Below are positions 1 to 11,982 of a stretch of 64,000 bases of DNA, piece after piece. The first letter of the stretch is position 1, and each line of letters begins with the position of its first letter. The notes beneath the pieces are model-generated. The model saw only the letters and a program-made list of their open reading frames with translations. It was not told the origin of the DNA and ran no database searches. The stretch comes from Epiperipatus broadwayi (lineage: Eukaryota; Onychophora; Udeonychophora; Euonychophora; Peripatidae): contig JAQFVV010000001.1 in NCBI GenBank assembly GCA_028023455.1, forward strand, positions 20,267,611 through 20,331,610, read 5' to 3'. Both the position numbers and the translations under genes were made by a program.

Positions 1-1194
1 ATATAATTACAGATTTACAGTATATTTTAAGAGTTATTAGGGGTCCAAATATTCAATGCACATATACTGTAGAAAATCGCTCTAGCTTAAAGGCAAATAA
101 GCATTATTTATAATAATTTATTGGGCCATATTATAGATCCCAATATTATCACTGGCGATGAATATTAAGTACAGAAGGAAGTTTGTCTGTTTCTTTAGAG
201 CAAATGAGCACAATGAGAGCATATAGGTATTTCTCTGAGAATTAATAATTTGCCAAACTTCGTTCTGATTACTTTAGCATAAATCAAACATAACTATAAT
301 AAAGAATGGCTTAAAATAACATCTAAACAATAAATAAGAATGTAATACACTTATCACGAAAGTTTTAGGGTTTAAACATTACATATTAAAATGAATACAT
401 GCATATGTGTATGATTATAATGATCAACAAGATTTGATAAAGTGACTACTTTAAAATAAAGATACATAGCAGATTTATATTTATATAGCAGAGTTATACA
501 GGAAACATAATGAGCACTAGCTTGATAGTTACTTTAAAGAATGAATGATATTTTAGCATGCTTTACCATAATTCTCGAGAGACATTCTACATGTATAAGC
601 AGCTTCTCTGCATGTGATTCCTATTCTCCATGGATGGACACAAATCTGGCTTTTCTTTCTTTCTGAAGCCATTTAATAGATGTGGCTTCATCATTTTATT
701 GTGGCTTATTAGATACAATTTGCTTATGGCTGGGATGGCTTATTATTTATGTGGCTGGTTTATACTTATAAGGCAACTGTTGTTGGTTCTTGGGTGTAAA
801 ACGACTGCTGTTGTTACCATTTATAGAAGCTCTAGGGGAAGATAAACGGCAACTTTATCTTCCACTAGCTGATGGTTCTCATCTTAGCAACAATAATATT
901 TTTTAATAAAAAAAACTTTAATACTATTCTCTCTGTTATATATGTTATATCTTTTTTGTTCTGTCTATTTTTAATAAAAACTGTAAATTTTTATATCAAT
1001 ACTCAGCACACATCCTATTCCTTTCCGAAGCTTACTATATCACTTGTTTACTGCTTTGAACCTCATGTTCTCAATTATCTTTTACCACCTCTAAATAAAC
1101 TATCCTGGGCCCCTCCAAATGGTCAAGTCAGGATTTACAACCGACTGATTTTTAAATTGACTTTTTAACTTTAAGGCTAATTAAGTTAAAATGT
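1..1194. other. AT-rich stretch, no recognised gene
   Basis: Low-complexity AT-rich sequence. Two short plus-strand open frames (630-845 and 872-1168) have hydrophobic translations that match nothing I recognise. I see no splice-supported exon, RNA gene or repeat boundary here. Confidence 0.5.
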
Positions 1195-1450
1195 TATTTT
1201 GGTCAAATGCAAAAACTCGTAAACAACTTTACAGTCTGCAGTTTTAAACAAAATCATAAACCTAAAAAAGCAAGTTTTAACTCATAAACAATCGTCTCTT
1301 CTTACAAAGAATAAACTGGAAATAATTTTAAGTAATGCCAATCTGGTCAATCTTTAACAAAATATTACTTTGAACAAATATTAACTCCTAAACAACTTTA
1401 CCATCTGTACTTTTAACAAAGAATAAACTTGAAATAATTTAAAAAAAATA
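1195..1450. repeat. degenerate tandem repeat
   Basis: Two or more diverged copies lie in direct orientation. Shared blocks are AACTC-TAAACAACTTTAC followed by a short spacer and TTTTAA-CAAA, near 1214 and 1384, and the block ACAAAGAATAAACT-GAAATAATTT near 1304 and 1417. Unit length is roughly 110-170 bp. Origin unknown. Confidence 0.5.
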
Positions 1451-3425
1451 TAGACTAATATTTTAAATAAATGATTTTTTTTACCAAAGTTTAAATATAA
1501 TTCTAAATGTAAATTCTAGCTGCATAGACTGTTAGGTTTACACAGTTTTAATAAATGGAAGGTTATATGTGCATATATATTATCCTTACTGGCATCTATA
1601 TTGCAATGAAATAGCCAATTATACAGGCACATACTCTATAATTCTTAAGAGCACAAGTTCGGAGTTCTGAATAAAAGAAATACATGCAATTTGGAATGAA
1701 ATAATGTACAAATAAATATACTACAATGACTATAATAGGTGAAACAGGTGTATCTTTAAATCTGACTGTTTCAATATATATAATTGCAACAGAATGTGTT
1801 CGAACCTGGTCACAACTAGTATAAAAGGTGGCAGTCATTACACATATATATAGTCATGGTATATATAGATTTAATTATTATATTAAGTGGTAGTGGTTAT
1901 ATAATACACAGATAGAACAAGGGGGGAGATGCTCTGTCATTTCGAAACGGTATATATGTGCATATTACAAATGTGTGTATAAAGAGGTTTGATGGTTGGA
2001 GAGATAGAAATGAGGTTTTATTTCACTTGCATTATAAAAGCCTAGAAATTTCCAGCAGACATGGATTTTTGCTTTCTTTTGTTATTACAAGAAAAGCAGA
2101 TGATAAAAGCTTTCACACTTCAACTAAAATCTGGTTAGGTGGCAATTGGAGAAATAGGAAGTGCAGATCGAGCAAACTTTCTAGAACGAATGGAGGGGGC
2201 TATACACAGAAGGGACCCAGAATTTCCTTTGTTCCTGCAGAGATTGAAGCATTAACAGAGTGAAATCATTAGTTCAATTTCAAAAATCAAGATTACAAGT
2301 TTACCTAATGGCAACCAAAAAGAAAATGTTGGGGCAAAGGCCTAACATATCGGGCTCAAACCCTTAATTCCCACTAACTGCTGCTGCTACACTCAACAAT
2401 AAACAAGATGACTCTCTGGATTAAAACAACCACAAATGTCAGAACCATGAAGTGGATCCTCATCGAACAAAGACTGTGTAATAAATCAAAGAATGGGAAA
2501 CCTCGCAATGGATCATATATTTAGTTACCTGTGATGATCCGAACTATCAAAAGTAAAAAAATATATATTCTTCCATAAATTCCCCAGGGATGTGCAGGTA
2601 ATAAAAGAAATTTATGTAATGATTTGCTATTTATAATTAGAAACTAAGAAATAAATTATTAACCGATTCTATAGACTTGCATATGAGAATTCAATAAAAC
2701 TTTTTTTTTAAGATTTTACTTGCAGATACTAATTATCGCTATTAGAGATTGAGGTCATGCTGGAAATTTAATGAAGTGGCCTCAATAGTAATAAAGAAAC
2801 AAATAGAAAAATAGTGGAAGGGAAATCTCTTTCTATCAATCTTCACTATTTGACTTATTTATAAATAATAACTATTTGAAAGAATGTTGTGTGTGTATGT
2901 GATAAATCAAAATGTCAAAGCTTTAACTATATTTATGTTAATGGGACAAGGGTTGAATTATATTATTTTTTATGTGATTAGAAAATAATAATTGCCATTT
3001 GGAATGGTGTTTAATAAATCTGATTCAATAACAAAACCGTATGTAGAAATCTTGTTGTAGTATTTTTTTATGTGTATTTTATGTATTATTGAAATTCTTA
3101 TTCTCATTCATGTCTACTCTCAGCCGTGATGCCACCCGATCTGAGTCTGAGTTAGCTGATGGTCAAACCTCTCTCACATATTCTTAAGACAATGGCTGTT
3201 ATTGGTAATATATTCACTTTGCATAATTTATATTTTTTTATAAGATTGGGGCTTGGAATCCTAGTGATATATATAAATATGCGTTGGGAATCTAATAGAG
3301 TTACTGAGAACGAATTTATAAGACCTTCATATCAATTAATGATTACATCAAAAATAGTTTTGATTAAATATATATGTAAGCACATATGTTTAGAGTTGAA
3401 AGAGTATTAGATGAAAATTAGTATT
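1451..3425. other. unassigned AT-rich stretch
   Basis: No recognised gene. A 101-codon open frame at 1958-2263 and the following 300 bp are somewhat richer in G+C than the surroundings and could be a remnant of a repeat or an exon, but the translation resembles nothing I know. A (TG)-rich spot sits near 2890. Confidence 0.4.
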
Positions 3426-3805
3426 ATTAGTAGTAGGCAATATATATTTATATAATTGAGAGTGTGCTAAATAAACTCTAAACAAGTCTTTTAAATTTTT
3501 ATGATAAATGCTATTACAAGAGAAGGCATTTAAATCATCTTTATCTATGATTGCCCCCATTTGCCAGACCAGTATGAGCAATGGCTCTCTTCAGTGAGAA
3601 ACTAAGACAGCAGATTCAAAAAACCAACTCAAGCTAAGCATTTATCTAATAATTAACTGTCAAGAAGATCTGAAACTTTTAGACAACTACATGTCTTTAA
3701 AGTTAGCTCTCCAACTGAAAAAGTCATATGGGCCTGAACTTAATTCAGATACTCCATATATTAATAGGTTTGGCCATTTAATTTAGCCAAAGCCCCCAAC
3801 AGCAA
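3426..3805 (-). repeat. PLE terminal-type repeat, family A, copy 1
   Basis: About 380 bp that matches, in inverted orientation, the copies at 3817-4488 and, in the same orientation, 33612-34012. Shared landmarks read on the minus strand include a block with TTTGGC then TATTAATATATGGA near the start, CAGATCTTCTTGACAG, and the hammerhead-like core. Together with copies 2 and 3 it forms a large imperfect palindrome with a partial tandem copy, an arrangement typical of Penelope-like element terminal repeats. That assignment is inferred. Confidence 0.7.
3561..3600 (-). ncRNA. hammerhead-ribozyme-like motif, family A, copy 1 (decayed)
   Basis: Read on the minus strand the motif has CTGAAGA, then a helix II of GAGC/GCTC around a CATT loop, then a damaged GAAA (ATA, one base short), then CTGG and TCTGG. 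Helix I is weakened (TTCTCA with TGGCAA). The intact helix II carries a G-C pair where the 33.8 kb copy has C-G. The damaged catalytic GAAA should make this copy inactive. Confidence 0.6.
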
Positions 3806-3816
3806 AATAACAATAG

Positions 3817-4010
3817 CTCCTCACTGAAGAAAGCCATAGCTCGAGACTGGTCTAAGGATGGGAACAATCATAGATAAAGATGATTTAAAGGCCTTTTCGT
3901 ATAGTAATATTTATCATAAAAAATTTTAAAAAAAAGTTTGTTTAGAGCTTATTAGCATGCTCTTAATTTTATATATTTGTAAATGTGAGCTATATATGTA
4001 AGTCATGTGA
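3817..4010 (+). repeat. PLE terminal-type repeat, family A, copy 2 (5'-truncated)
   Basis: Begins at the hammerhead helix I and continues through the downstream half of the unit to the motif GTCATGTGACATCT near 4003-4016. The upstream half seen in copy 3 is absent. It lies in tandem just upstream of copy 3, giving a partial-plus-full direct pair. Confidence 0.65.
3818..3858 (+). ncRNA. hammerhead-ribozyme-like motif, family A, copy 2
   Basis: TCCTCA, CTGAAGA, helix II AAGC/GCTC with CATA loop (one A-C mismatch), GAGA in place of GAAA, CTGG, then TC and TAAGGA, a weakened partner of helix I. The changed GAGA and weakened helix I suggest loss of activity. Confidence 0.6.
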
Positions 4011-4246
4011 CATCTAACTTTATATATTACTATTATTATTTTGCTGTTCGGGGCTTTGGCTAAATTAAATTGCTAAGCTTATTAATATATGGAATATCTG
4101 AATTAAGTTCAGGTCCATATGATTTTCTGATAGAGAGCTGACTCTAAAAACATGTAAATGTCTAAAAGTTTCAGATCTTCTTCTTGATAGTTAACTATTA
4201 GATAAATGCTTAGCTTGAGTTGGTTTTTTGAATCTGGTATCCTAGC

Positions 4247-4287
4247 TCCTCACTGAAGAGAGCCATAACTTGAAACTGGTCTGGGGA
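4247..4287 (+). ncRNA. hammerhead-ribozyme-like motif, family A, copy 3
   Basis: Helix I TCCTCA (4247-4252) pairs with TGGGGA (4282-4287). Between them lie CTGAAGA, helix II GAGC/ACTT with CATA loop (three pairs including G-T, plus one C-A mismatch), GAAA, CTGG as a minimal helix III, and the GTC site with cleavage expected after C4281. Core and cleavage triplet are intact; helix II is weakened. Confidence 0.7.
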
Positions 4288-4418
4288 TCGGGACAATCAT
4301 AGATAAAGGTGATTTCAATGCCTTCTCTTGTAGTAGCATTTTCATTAAAAAAATTTAAAAAAGCTTGTTCAGAGCTTCTTATCATGCTTTTAATTTTACA
4401 TATTTGTAAATACAAGCT

Positions 4419-4419
4419 C

Positions 4420-4460
<41 letters not shown>

Positions 4461-4488
4461 CATGTGTGTGTGTGTGTGTGTGTGTCAT
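4419..4488. repeat. compound microsatellite (TA)n(TG)n
   Basis: A run of TA dinucleotides passes into TG dinucleotides, interrupted by CATG, then a second TG run. It lies inside the family A repeat, where the other copies have only TATATATGTAA, so it expanded after insertion. Confidence 0.95.
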
Positions 4489-5999
4489 GTGACATCTGGC
4501 TTTATATATATATGTTATAACTTAAAAATAGATATTTGTGATATTCCAAAATTATCTCAAGATATAATATTCAGGTGATATTTATAATAATAACCACAAT
4601 GTTTTTTCAATATAAAATGATATATAAATCATGGAAATATAATTCCCAAAATAATTAAACACTATCTAGGGGGCAATCTCAGGAGGGTTTTTTACCAAAT
4701 GGTATTTGCTATAATACAAAAAGCCATATTGATAAGAATGGCAATAAATAAATATTATCAATATAATATGTAGTAATATTTAATAAATTTTAAAAGGTGA
4801 ACTCTCATATTCACTCTTACAAATTACAAGGATACTTTTAATACTAAAAGCATACATCATAAAGAGATCAGGTTATATTAAATTCTTTCACAATACTCCC
4901 TCTCCCCCATTACAACACATCTAATAACCATCATTAGCATCTTATTGATATGATCAGATCCATATTGCAAACCTTTTGATAAAGATTAATAGGTTTCTTA
5001 TATTTTGTGCCACATTGTTTATTAAAATGATTTCTTTTGCAAAACAATTTCTTTAGTATTCATTTATGTAATATTAAAATCTCATGGTTTTTTAATTAAA
5101 TATTTATAATATTAAAACTTTACTCTTTTCTTTCATTTAAGAATTATTAGGCAATAAATGGAATCCTAGTAGAGATATTAGGAGACATACTCTTATCCAT
5201 AAGATAATGACTATCTAACTAACAATAATAATAAATTTAAAAAAAATACATGAGAGACTCTTAATTTGGAATAAAAGAAAAATACCATGATTGCATTCAG
5301 CCATAATGAGTAGATAAGGGATTTACGGCCATCCTACTAATAACTCCTACTAAATCTTTATAAATTTAAGAAAAATAATTTGAGCATTTTATCAACTATA
5401 ATTTTATGAATAAGGTAATTAATAACTTTGTCACAAAAGCACTCTTCTTCTTATAAATGCAATTGATTAAAGTGATCACTTATAATTAAGAAAATGGATG
5501 AATAATTTATTTCTTAGATGTTTTCTTAACATCATCAGCCTCCATTTTCATGATAATGGTATATTTTTTATGGAATCTAGAAAGAAAGCTATGATTTATT
5601 TCCAAGAGTTCATTTCTCAAATATATTTTAAGACCAGTTTTATGTTGTGTATTCTATTTACATTTTTATCCTTCACTCTAATTAATCATAATCCTAATGA
5701 CTCCTTATATAAATTTAAATCCACATTTTGTGGATTTTATTTAATCTTACTAAGAAGATTTGCTTATATTGAAAAAAAAATGGGATTGTTCAGTTTCTAG
5801 TAATTTGATTTCCATATCCTAAGTTGTAATCATTTAGATCCATTTTCATTATAGGCTTATTAAGCATTTATGTTTCTATATTTAATAAAGGTAAATGGGG
5901 CTTTATATGTATTACATAGTTTATGGAATATAATACCTTTTTGTTTCTTGTTATGGATCATTGTAATTTCAACTACTATTCATTGATTAATCTTTTGAT
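4489..5999. other. unassigned AT-rich stretch
   Basis: No recognised gene. An open frame at 5498-5800 (plus strand, 100 codons) is hydrophobic and lysine/phenylalanine rich, as expected of AT-rich noncoding DNA. It lies downstream of the minus-strand gag-like relic, but I could not find protease, RT or integrase motifs on that strand. Confidence 0.4.
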
Positions 6000-7164
6000 T
6001 TCAATCATCTCTTCCATTATGCAAAACTTTCAAGTATCGTAATTTACACTTAAGATAATTAAGCATGGTTGCTTCATTTAAAGTTTCATAAATTTTATTA
6101 TGGTTGTGACACTTCTCTTCTATAAAGATAGTCTGATGTGGAAGTATTTCATCATGATAGCTGTCACTTGGTTTATAAATATCATCCCTAGAACATATTT
6201 CAAATTCAATTTTGTGATAAATGTCGATATACTGGTGTGATTCCATATATTCATCCATTTCATTTACCACTGGTATTTTTGTCATGAAATCTCCATTAAT
6301 ATTTTTAGTATTTGAGATTATTTTAATTTTCATGGGTTCATCAGTTAATTCATGGTTAACTTTAGATTCCTTCAAATTTACTTCCAATATGAGTTTGGAG
6401 TTTTCACGTTTGTTTCATTTCGATGGCCTTGGTGTCTATTCTATAATCAATTTTTTTTAAATATCTGTTTGTGTCATGACAATGAACCTTCTCATCAAAT
6501 TTGTTTTCTATCTGTTCTCAAATTTGGTGAGTCTAATTTGACACCTGTGATCACTTTCATCAATATCCCTTTTTATTTCTTTTATTTCTTCCTTTAATTC
6601 TGCATTTTGGTTATCTATTTTGTCAGATAAATCAGCACTCTGCTTGTCCATTTTATTAGATAGATCCATTTTCAAATCAGCATTCAGTTTTTCTATTTTG
6701 GCAGATAAGTCTGCTTTCAAATCAGCATTTTGTTTTTCTATTTTGGTAGATAAATCTGCATTCAAATCAGCATTCTGTTTTTCTATTTTGACAGATAAAT
6801 CTGCATTCGAATCAGCATTCTGTTTTTCTATCTTGGAACTCTGATTTTCTATTTTGGCATTTAGGTTAATAAATGTTTGTTTCATCATTTTCATGACCTG
6901 GTTGGGAGTAAAATCATTTGAGTCTCCTTCCTTCCTTGGTGTTTCTACAACCATTGGTGTTTCTTGATGTTGGATTATTTCTGAGACAGTCCCCTCAGAT
7001 CTTTCAACAATCTGTTCTACTATGTTTTCAAAAATAGAAGTTTCTAAACTATCCCTAATTGAATTTTTCATCTGTCCAACCTGGATTTATTCACTTTCAA
7101 TTTCCTTGCTAACTCCTTTACTAGTTTCTAGTTCTATTGCCTTGATTTTACTCCTAGTTATCAT
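6000..7164 (-). pseudogene. gag-like / ORF1-like coiled-coil protein, broken
   Basis: Minus-strand frame starting at the ATG whose complement is 7162-7164, with the N-terminus MITRSKIKAIELETSK. An in-frame TAA follows codon 25 (near 7089), and the same frame then continues from 7071 down to 6508. Residues 70-180 are a predicted coiled coil built from 15-residue units of the type KIEKQNADLNADLST, repeated four to five times. Below 6508 similar acidic/lysine-rich sequence continues in other frames (6460-6390, then 6387-6001), so at least two frameshifts are present. A short basic N-terminus followed by a long coiled coil resembles gag-type proteins of insect LTR retroelements, but I see no zinc knuckle, protease or RT next to it, so a decayed host coiled-coil gene is possible. 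The upstream side abuts a long (ATT)n tract. Confidence 0.5.
6610..6840 (-). repeat. 45-bp coding minisatellite (15-residue coiled-coil units)
   Basis: Direct repeats of about 45 bp, visible on the plus strand as recurring TCTATTTTGG-AGATAAATC and TTCAAATCAGCATTCTGTTT blocks. Each encodes one 15-residue unit in the minus-strand protein. The last unit toward 6610 has lost four residues. Confidence 0.85.
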
Positions 7165-7168
7165 CTGA

Positions 7169-7305
<137 letters not shown>

Positions 7306-7439
7306 CATCATCATCATCTTTGTCTGTAAAATGGCTTTATGTAATTTTATTCCGGACTGATTCTTTCTATACAGGTCAAGTAATTTCATAATCATGGTAG
7401 AGACTTCCCTGCTGTTGTACATTAATCATGAGTTACAAT

Positions 7440-7664
7440 TTAATTTTTATTTAATCATCATTTCATTTATTTATTTATTTATTTATTTAATGCACTACTT
7501 CAAATCTCATTTTATATTATGTTTATTTGGATGACTACATGACTATTTTATTGGTATCTGTTTGTCAAGTGTTTAGTTTCCATTCATCACATATTGAAAC
7601 TATTAGCATATCATGAATATAATCATGTTTTTGAATCCCTAAAGTTTGAAACCATATGTATATA
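7440..7664. other. AT-rich stretch with (TTTA)n
   Basis: A short (ATTT)n run lies at 7466-7490. Nothing else recognised. Confidence 0.5.
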
Positions 7665-8000
7665 ATAATATAATCTTAATACATGTGATTTATGCCCAAC
7701 AATCGGGTGTGCCGTACGTAATGGGATGCACTGAAAATTGTAATCTAAATATGTGATTCATGCTCAATGATTAGATGTGCCATATGTAATGGGATGGAAT
7801 GTATGTATGAGATGAGATTACTAATGACTTATGGTTTTTAAATTGCAACTGCTCATTACATTGATTTTGCCAGTTATGATATGACAATCATCTAAGTTCA
7901 TGACCAATATATTGGACAGCATATGTATAGCACAGAATGTATGCTGCCATGCTCTTATTTAAGAGTGCCACAGATTTGGAAAGCATATGTAATGGGATGA
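7665..8000. repeat. short degenerate tandem repeat
   Basis: Two direct copies of about 70 bp sharing TAATCT-AATA, ATGTGATT-ATGC and GTAATGGGATG (7670-7730 and 7740-7795). A third partial block, CATATGTAATGGGATGAACTG, lies near 7983. Origin unknown. Confidence 0.55.
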
Positions 8001-10205
8001 ACTGTTCCTCTAGGAAAAGTATATCTAACTGCGATTTCCCATTTGGTCTTCAAAGTATGGCATTAAACCTGATAGGGTGAGTCAGTTATCTGATGATTTA
8101 CATGGGTTTTATGAAGTGGTTCAATGATAATTATTGATTAAGTGGAATGGAATTCACACTTATATAACTTCCCTTACTTCACTTCTCAATCCCCATTATT
8201 CCACAGAGTTCAAACTCAGAAAGAAAGTACACATAATGTACTTATCAGATATGTGTGTATTGAATATGTGTATAGTGTGATTTATTGGAAAATAAAAAAA
8301 TCAAACGACAGACAACTAATTTTATTTAATATTTAACAAATTAATTTTGATGATAGTTTCCATTCATGATTGTTTTATAACAAAAATAATGTGTTTGATT
8401 AATTTAATAATTGTGTAGGCATGACCATCCTTCGTTTATGTTCATTAACTATTTACTAACCCATATCTTTGATCCCTATGAAGGCTCACCATTCTAATTT
8501 AATAATTTCAACTTTACATTGAATACAATATAAATAAAAGAACCTATATTTTAACAATTAACTCTACTAACTAAAATGTCTAGTATCAGTTGCTCATTAA
8601 TTTTCGATCTGTCTATCCATATTTTATAATTTGTTGAAGGTTGCTCTTATATTCTGAACCCCCTCCTATTCTGATGTCATAAAAATCTATGATAGAACAG
8701 ACCAATCATCCAAGGGGTTTAGTCATACATTACAAATAACAAATAATTAAAAATTAAGTTAAGTGAACACAAACATTGAACATAAAAAGTATTGTAACTG
8801 TCAAAGTGTGAGTGCATAATATTGGATAAGAATAAAGTTTCACCTTTCAAGTCAGTAGACTAATGTATCAATGAGCAAGCAAGTTCAGGAGACTGTCCTA
8901 AATTTTATTATTAAATGAAAAATAAAAAATATAATTGATGATTCTCCTTCCCTCTAGAAAAATTGACAGTTGGATGGATTGATTCTGTTTCAAAAGAAAG
9001 AATAATTTGACAAGTGAAATATGAATTTTAAAAAAATTATAAAAATATAATTTGAGATGTTAATCCAGCATAGACTAGTCATAATTCAATCTAGTCATAA
9101 TTCAAAGTCTTATAGTTCACACTGTGAAATATTGGAGTATCTTTGCCTTTAGGAAAGTTCCATTGTATGAATTGAATGGTAGTTCATTTGATAATATTTA
9201 GCCGCCATGTGGATCTTTGTGTTGGTGACTCAGATTCTTTTATAAACTATTTTTACCATGCTGAGAGAATTTCTTTACTTGATTGTAGTACGTTGTAGAT
9301 CTTTTTATTATCGTATCATCATGATGTTAATTTGAAATGATAATCATATCTGGAATGTTTGCATGATGAGTAGCTCCATTCCCATGATGGGTCTAGCAAC
9401 CTAGCCATGCATGATTTGTTGTTTTCTAGCTTATAACTTGGTTTAAAATATAATCTTTTAAGGAAATCGGTAGTGGATTTCTTAACCGACTTTTTCAAGT
9501 TGTAATCATAGTGGCTTATGAGTTCTACTATTGACGATAGCTAAAATGATAAATAACTTAATTTTAGAAATTTAAAAAGTAAATTTTTAAAAGATAACTT
9601 ACTCTCCATCCTTTTCTTTTCTTCTTAAAAAAAATGAGGTTGTTCTATATTGCTTATCTCTTATTGATTGATGTGTGAGTTTCAAAATTGTGCTTTTATT
9701 TTCATTGTTGACATCATTTTGACATTTATAGAATTTTATGCTGGATTAATAAATTTAAAAAATTTAACATTAATGATTTCTTTCTTTTGTTTTTTGAGAT
9801 TTTTACTTACTTGACTTTATATAGATTTGGTATATATATATATATAATTCAGTATTGTCAAAAATATAATTTTAACTGACAATTTTACACAAAACTGATT
9901 AATATATAATTAATAATATCTTAAAGATTGTATTGGTGGGTTTAGTCTTTAATATTGGTGTGTGAAGATTTTTGTGTAGTCTGATAAATGTATCCTTACA
10001 ATATAAATATGCTTTCAATAAATTATACACAAATGTATCTGAACAATATTTCATTTATATCTCTAATCCATGAAAATCTTCAATTTAACGTATATATGTG
10101 GGTGTGTAATAATTCATTAAAGATACAGCAAAGACTTCTAATCTATTTACATTTCAAGACATGTTAAAAGAATAAACAAGAATATATATATATATAATTA
10201 CTAAA
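8001..10205. other. unassigned AT-rich stretch
   Basis: No recognised gene or repeat boundary. A small direct duplication (CTAGTCATAATTCAA, twice) lies near 9075-9105 and a (TA)n run near 9832. An open frame at 8142-8336 matches nothing I know. Confidence 0.4.
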
Positions 10206-10648
10206 TTAGCCAATAAACATCACATAATCACAATTTCTTATGCTTGCTTATAACTTATTAAAACAGGCAAAACTCTCTATATGTATTGTCACTCAGTGCA
10301 AGCCAGAGTAATCAATGGATGACAGAAGGCTATATAAGCTAATGACTATATAAGCTAATGAGCTTGGATTGAAAACATTATAGTGTTTTCAAGTTAAGAA
10401 TCATAGCTTTGTAGTTAGGTAGAGATAAAAGGTGGCTGCTGGAAAGTTGTATTAGATCATAAGAACTATGTGCAGTGCTCTCTAGATCCAAGACTCCTCA
10501 CTGATGAAGGCCACAAACCAGAAACTAATCTGGGGATATTGGATGAGTAAGCACTAGATGGGGATTTTATACACAAGCCTTCTGGCATCCATTGATTACT
10601 CTGGCTTGCACTGAGTGGCAATATGTATAGAGAGTTTTGCCTGTTTTA
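10206..10648 (+). repeat. PLE terminal-type repeat, family B, copy 1, with inverted ends
   Basis: The ends are inverted copies of each other: 10261-10319 (AAACAGGCAAAACTCTC..., ending CAGAGTAATCAATGGA) and 10588-10648 (reverse complement, ending AGAGAGTTTTGCCTGTTTT). Beyond the left arm, 10206-10260 is the inverted form of the tail that follows the right arm in the 30 kb copy (AAGCATAA, GATCATGTGATGTTTATTGG). A hammerhead-like motif sits at 10495-10536. No coding potential. The same end sequence occurs next to GIY-YIG/RT coding relics at 35.2-36.1 kb, which is why I assign it to a Penelope-like family. Confidence 0.65.
10495..10536 (+). ncRNA. hammerhead-ribozyme-like motif, family B, copy 1
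   Basis: TCCTCA pairs with TGGGGA (10531-10536). CTGATGA and GAAA are intact. The helix II segment (13 nt, starting AGGCC and ending ACCA) offers only a GG/CC core. The helix III segment and cleavage triplet read CTAATC, so the G expected before UC is A. Probably inactive. Confidence 0.55.
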
Positions 10649-10659
10649 ATTATTAAATT

Positions 10660-11900
10660 AGAAAAAAAACACAAACATACTACATTTATTTATATAGGAA
10701 GATTTGAAACCAATAATTATATTTCTCACTTAAAGATAAAGATATGAACAGTTATTTTAAAATCCTAATAAAGAATTTAGATAGGGTAAAAGATGATACA
10801 CGGTAATTTAAATAGTCTCAAATTAAATGGATTTAAACTAGATTAACAACTAATCTATACATAAATCAAAGTATCAACATGCTTAAAATGAATGAACAAA
10901 ATAACCAATAAATGACTGTTGTTATTCCAAATAAATGACATAAATTAAAATACATAATTGAAACATATTTGATCAGGAATGGTACAACCTTATTTTTTCA
11001 TTTTTATATCCATAAAGAATGTTTTAATAAGATAAAATATATTTATAACTAAAATTATTTTCTTCCTATGTGTGAATTAAAAGTTGTTAAAAAATGTCAC
11101 ATTAACTTTGATATTCATTTACATCTGATTTTTTGTGAACACACTTCTAGGCATTTGATGTTTTTTTCCTGGTATCACACATACTTTTTCATTTACTAAA
11201 ATGTATTTTCTGCTTTACCTTTACATTTTTTACATATTCATTAAAAACTTATGTTTAAAAAGTGAAAGTCATCTTTGCAAATAAGAAAAAGAAAGAATAA
11301 ACAGAAATAAATAATCAAAATAAAAGTTTCCATTCTAGTTTTATATGTATGTTTAAAACCATTTTAATAAAACATAAATTCAAATAATGAATATATTCTT
11401 TGAAATATTAAACTCAACTGTTAATTAAAAAGAAAATAATAATAAATTTGTTTTTGACAGTAAATTTTTAAACAATGTTTTTAACACTTTTTGATATCAG
11501 AAATTTGTTAGTTGATTCATTTTCTGTAAAAAAAAAAAAAACTAAAATTCTAATAAAAATTACACACTTATATGAAGAGACAAATATTTTTACAAAGCAA
11601 AAATTGTACTTTTCCTTATCAAAGATATTTTTTTCTTAAATCACTTTGGTTGCTTATATCTAGGTACTCCTGTAAAAATCAAATACTCTATTATCTGATT
11701 TGTAATTGCGAAAATAACTCAAAACCTTTTAAATTCAAGTTTGTACTGTCAAATGATGGCAATGAAATCATCCTTTGAGATCAGTTGAGATGTATTGCAG
11801 TGTCAATGGCTCATTCACATTAAAATAAATTGAAAAAAAATTAATGGAAAGGACTTTCCATGGTAAAAACTATTAGACAATATAACACCAGTTTATGAGG

Positions 11901-11903
<3 letters not shown>
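10660..11903. other. unassigned AT-rich stretch
   Basis: AT-rich with poly-A/T runs. No recognised gene, RNA or repeat. Confidence 0.4.

Positions 11904-11904
<1 letters not shown>

Positions 11905-11978
<74 letters not shown>
11905..11978. repeat. (TA)n microsatellite
   Basis: About 72 bp of uninterrupted TA. Short open frames on both strands across it encode tyrosine-isoleucine repeats and are artefacts. Confidence 0.98.

Positions 11979-11982
<4 letters not shown>

Larger units (their letters stand above)
4045..4488 (+). repeat. PLE terminal-type repeat, family A, copy 3 (fullest)
   Basis: About 440 bp containing the whole unit: GGCTTTGGCTAAATTAAATT at the start, the TTAGCTTGAGTTGG block, the hammerhead-like motif at 4247-4287, a TTGTAGTAGCATT block, and a (TA)n(TG)n tract before GTCATGTGACATCTGG. 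The inverted copy is 3426-3805 and a further inverted copy is at 33.6-34.0 kb. No protein is encoded. Confidence 0.7.

Noticed and set aside
630-1168. Two adjoining open frames with hydrophobic translations
   Set aside because: No recognisable family, no repeat relation, and composition expected of AT-rich noncoding DNA.
3426-4488. CRISPR-like array
   Set aside because: Repeats are long, partly inverted and match dispersed copies at 33.6 kb; there are no regularly spaced short repeats.
6620-6844. Plus-strand frame with serine/alanine/phenylalanine repeats
   Set aside because: It is the antisense shadow of the 45-bp repeats of the minus-strand coiled-coil frame.
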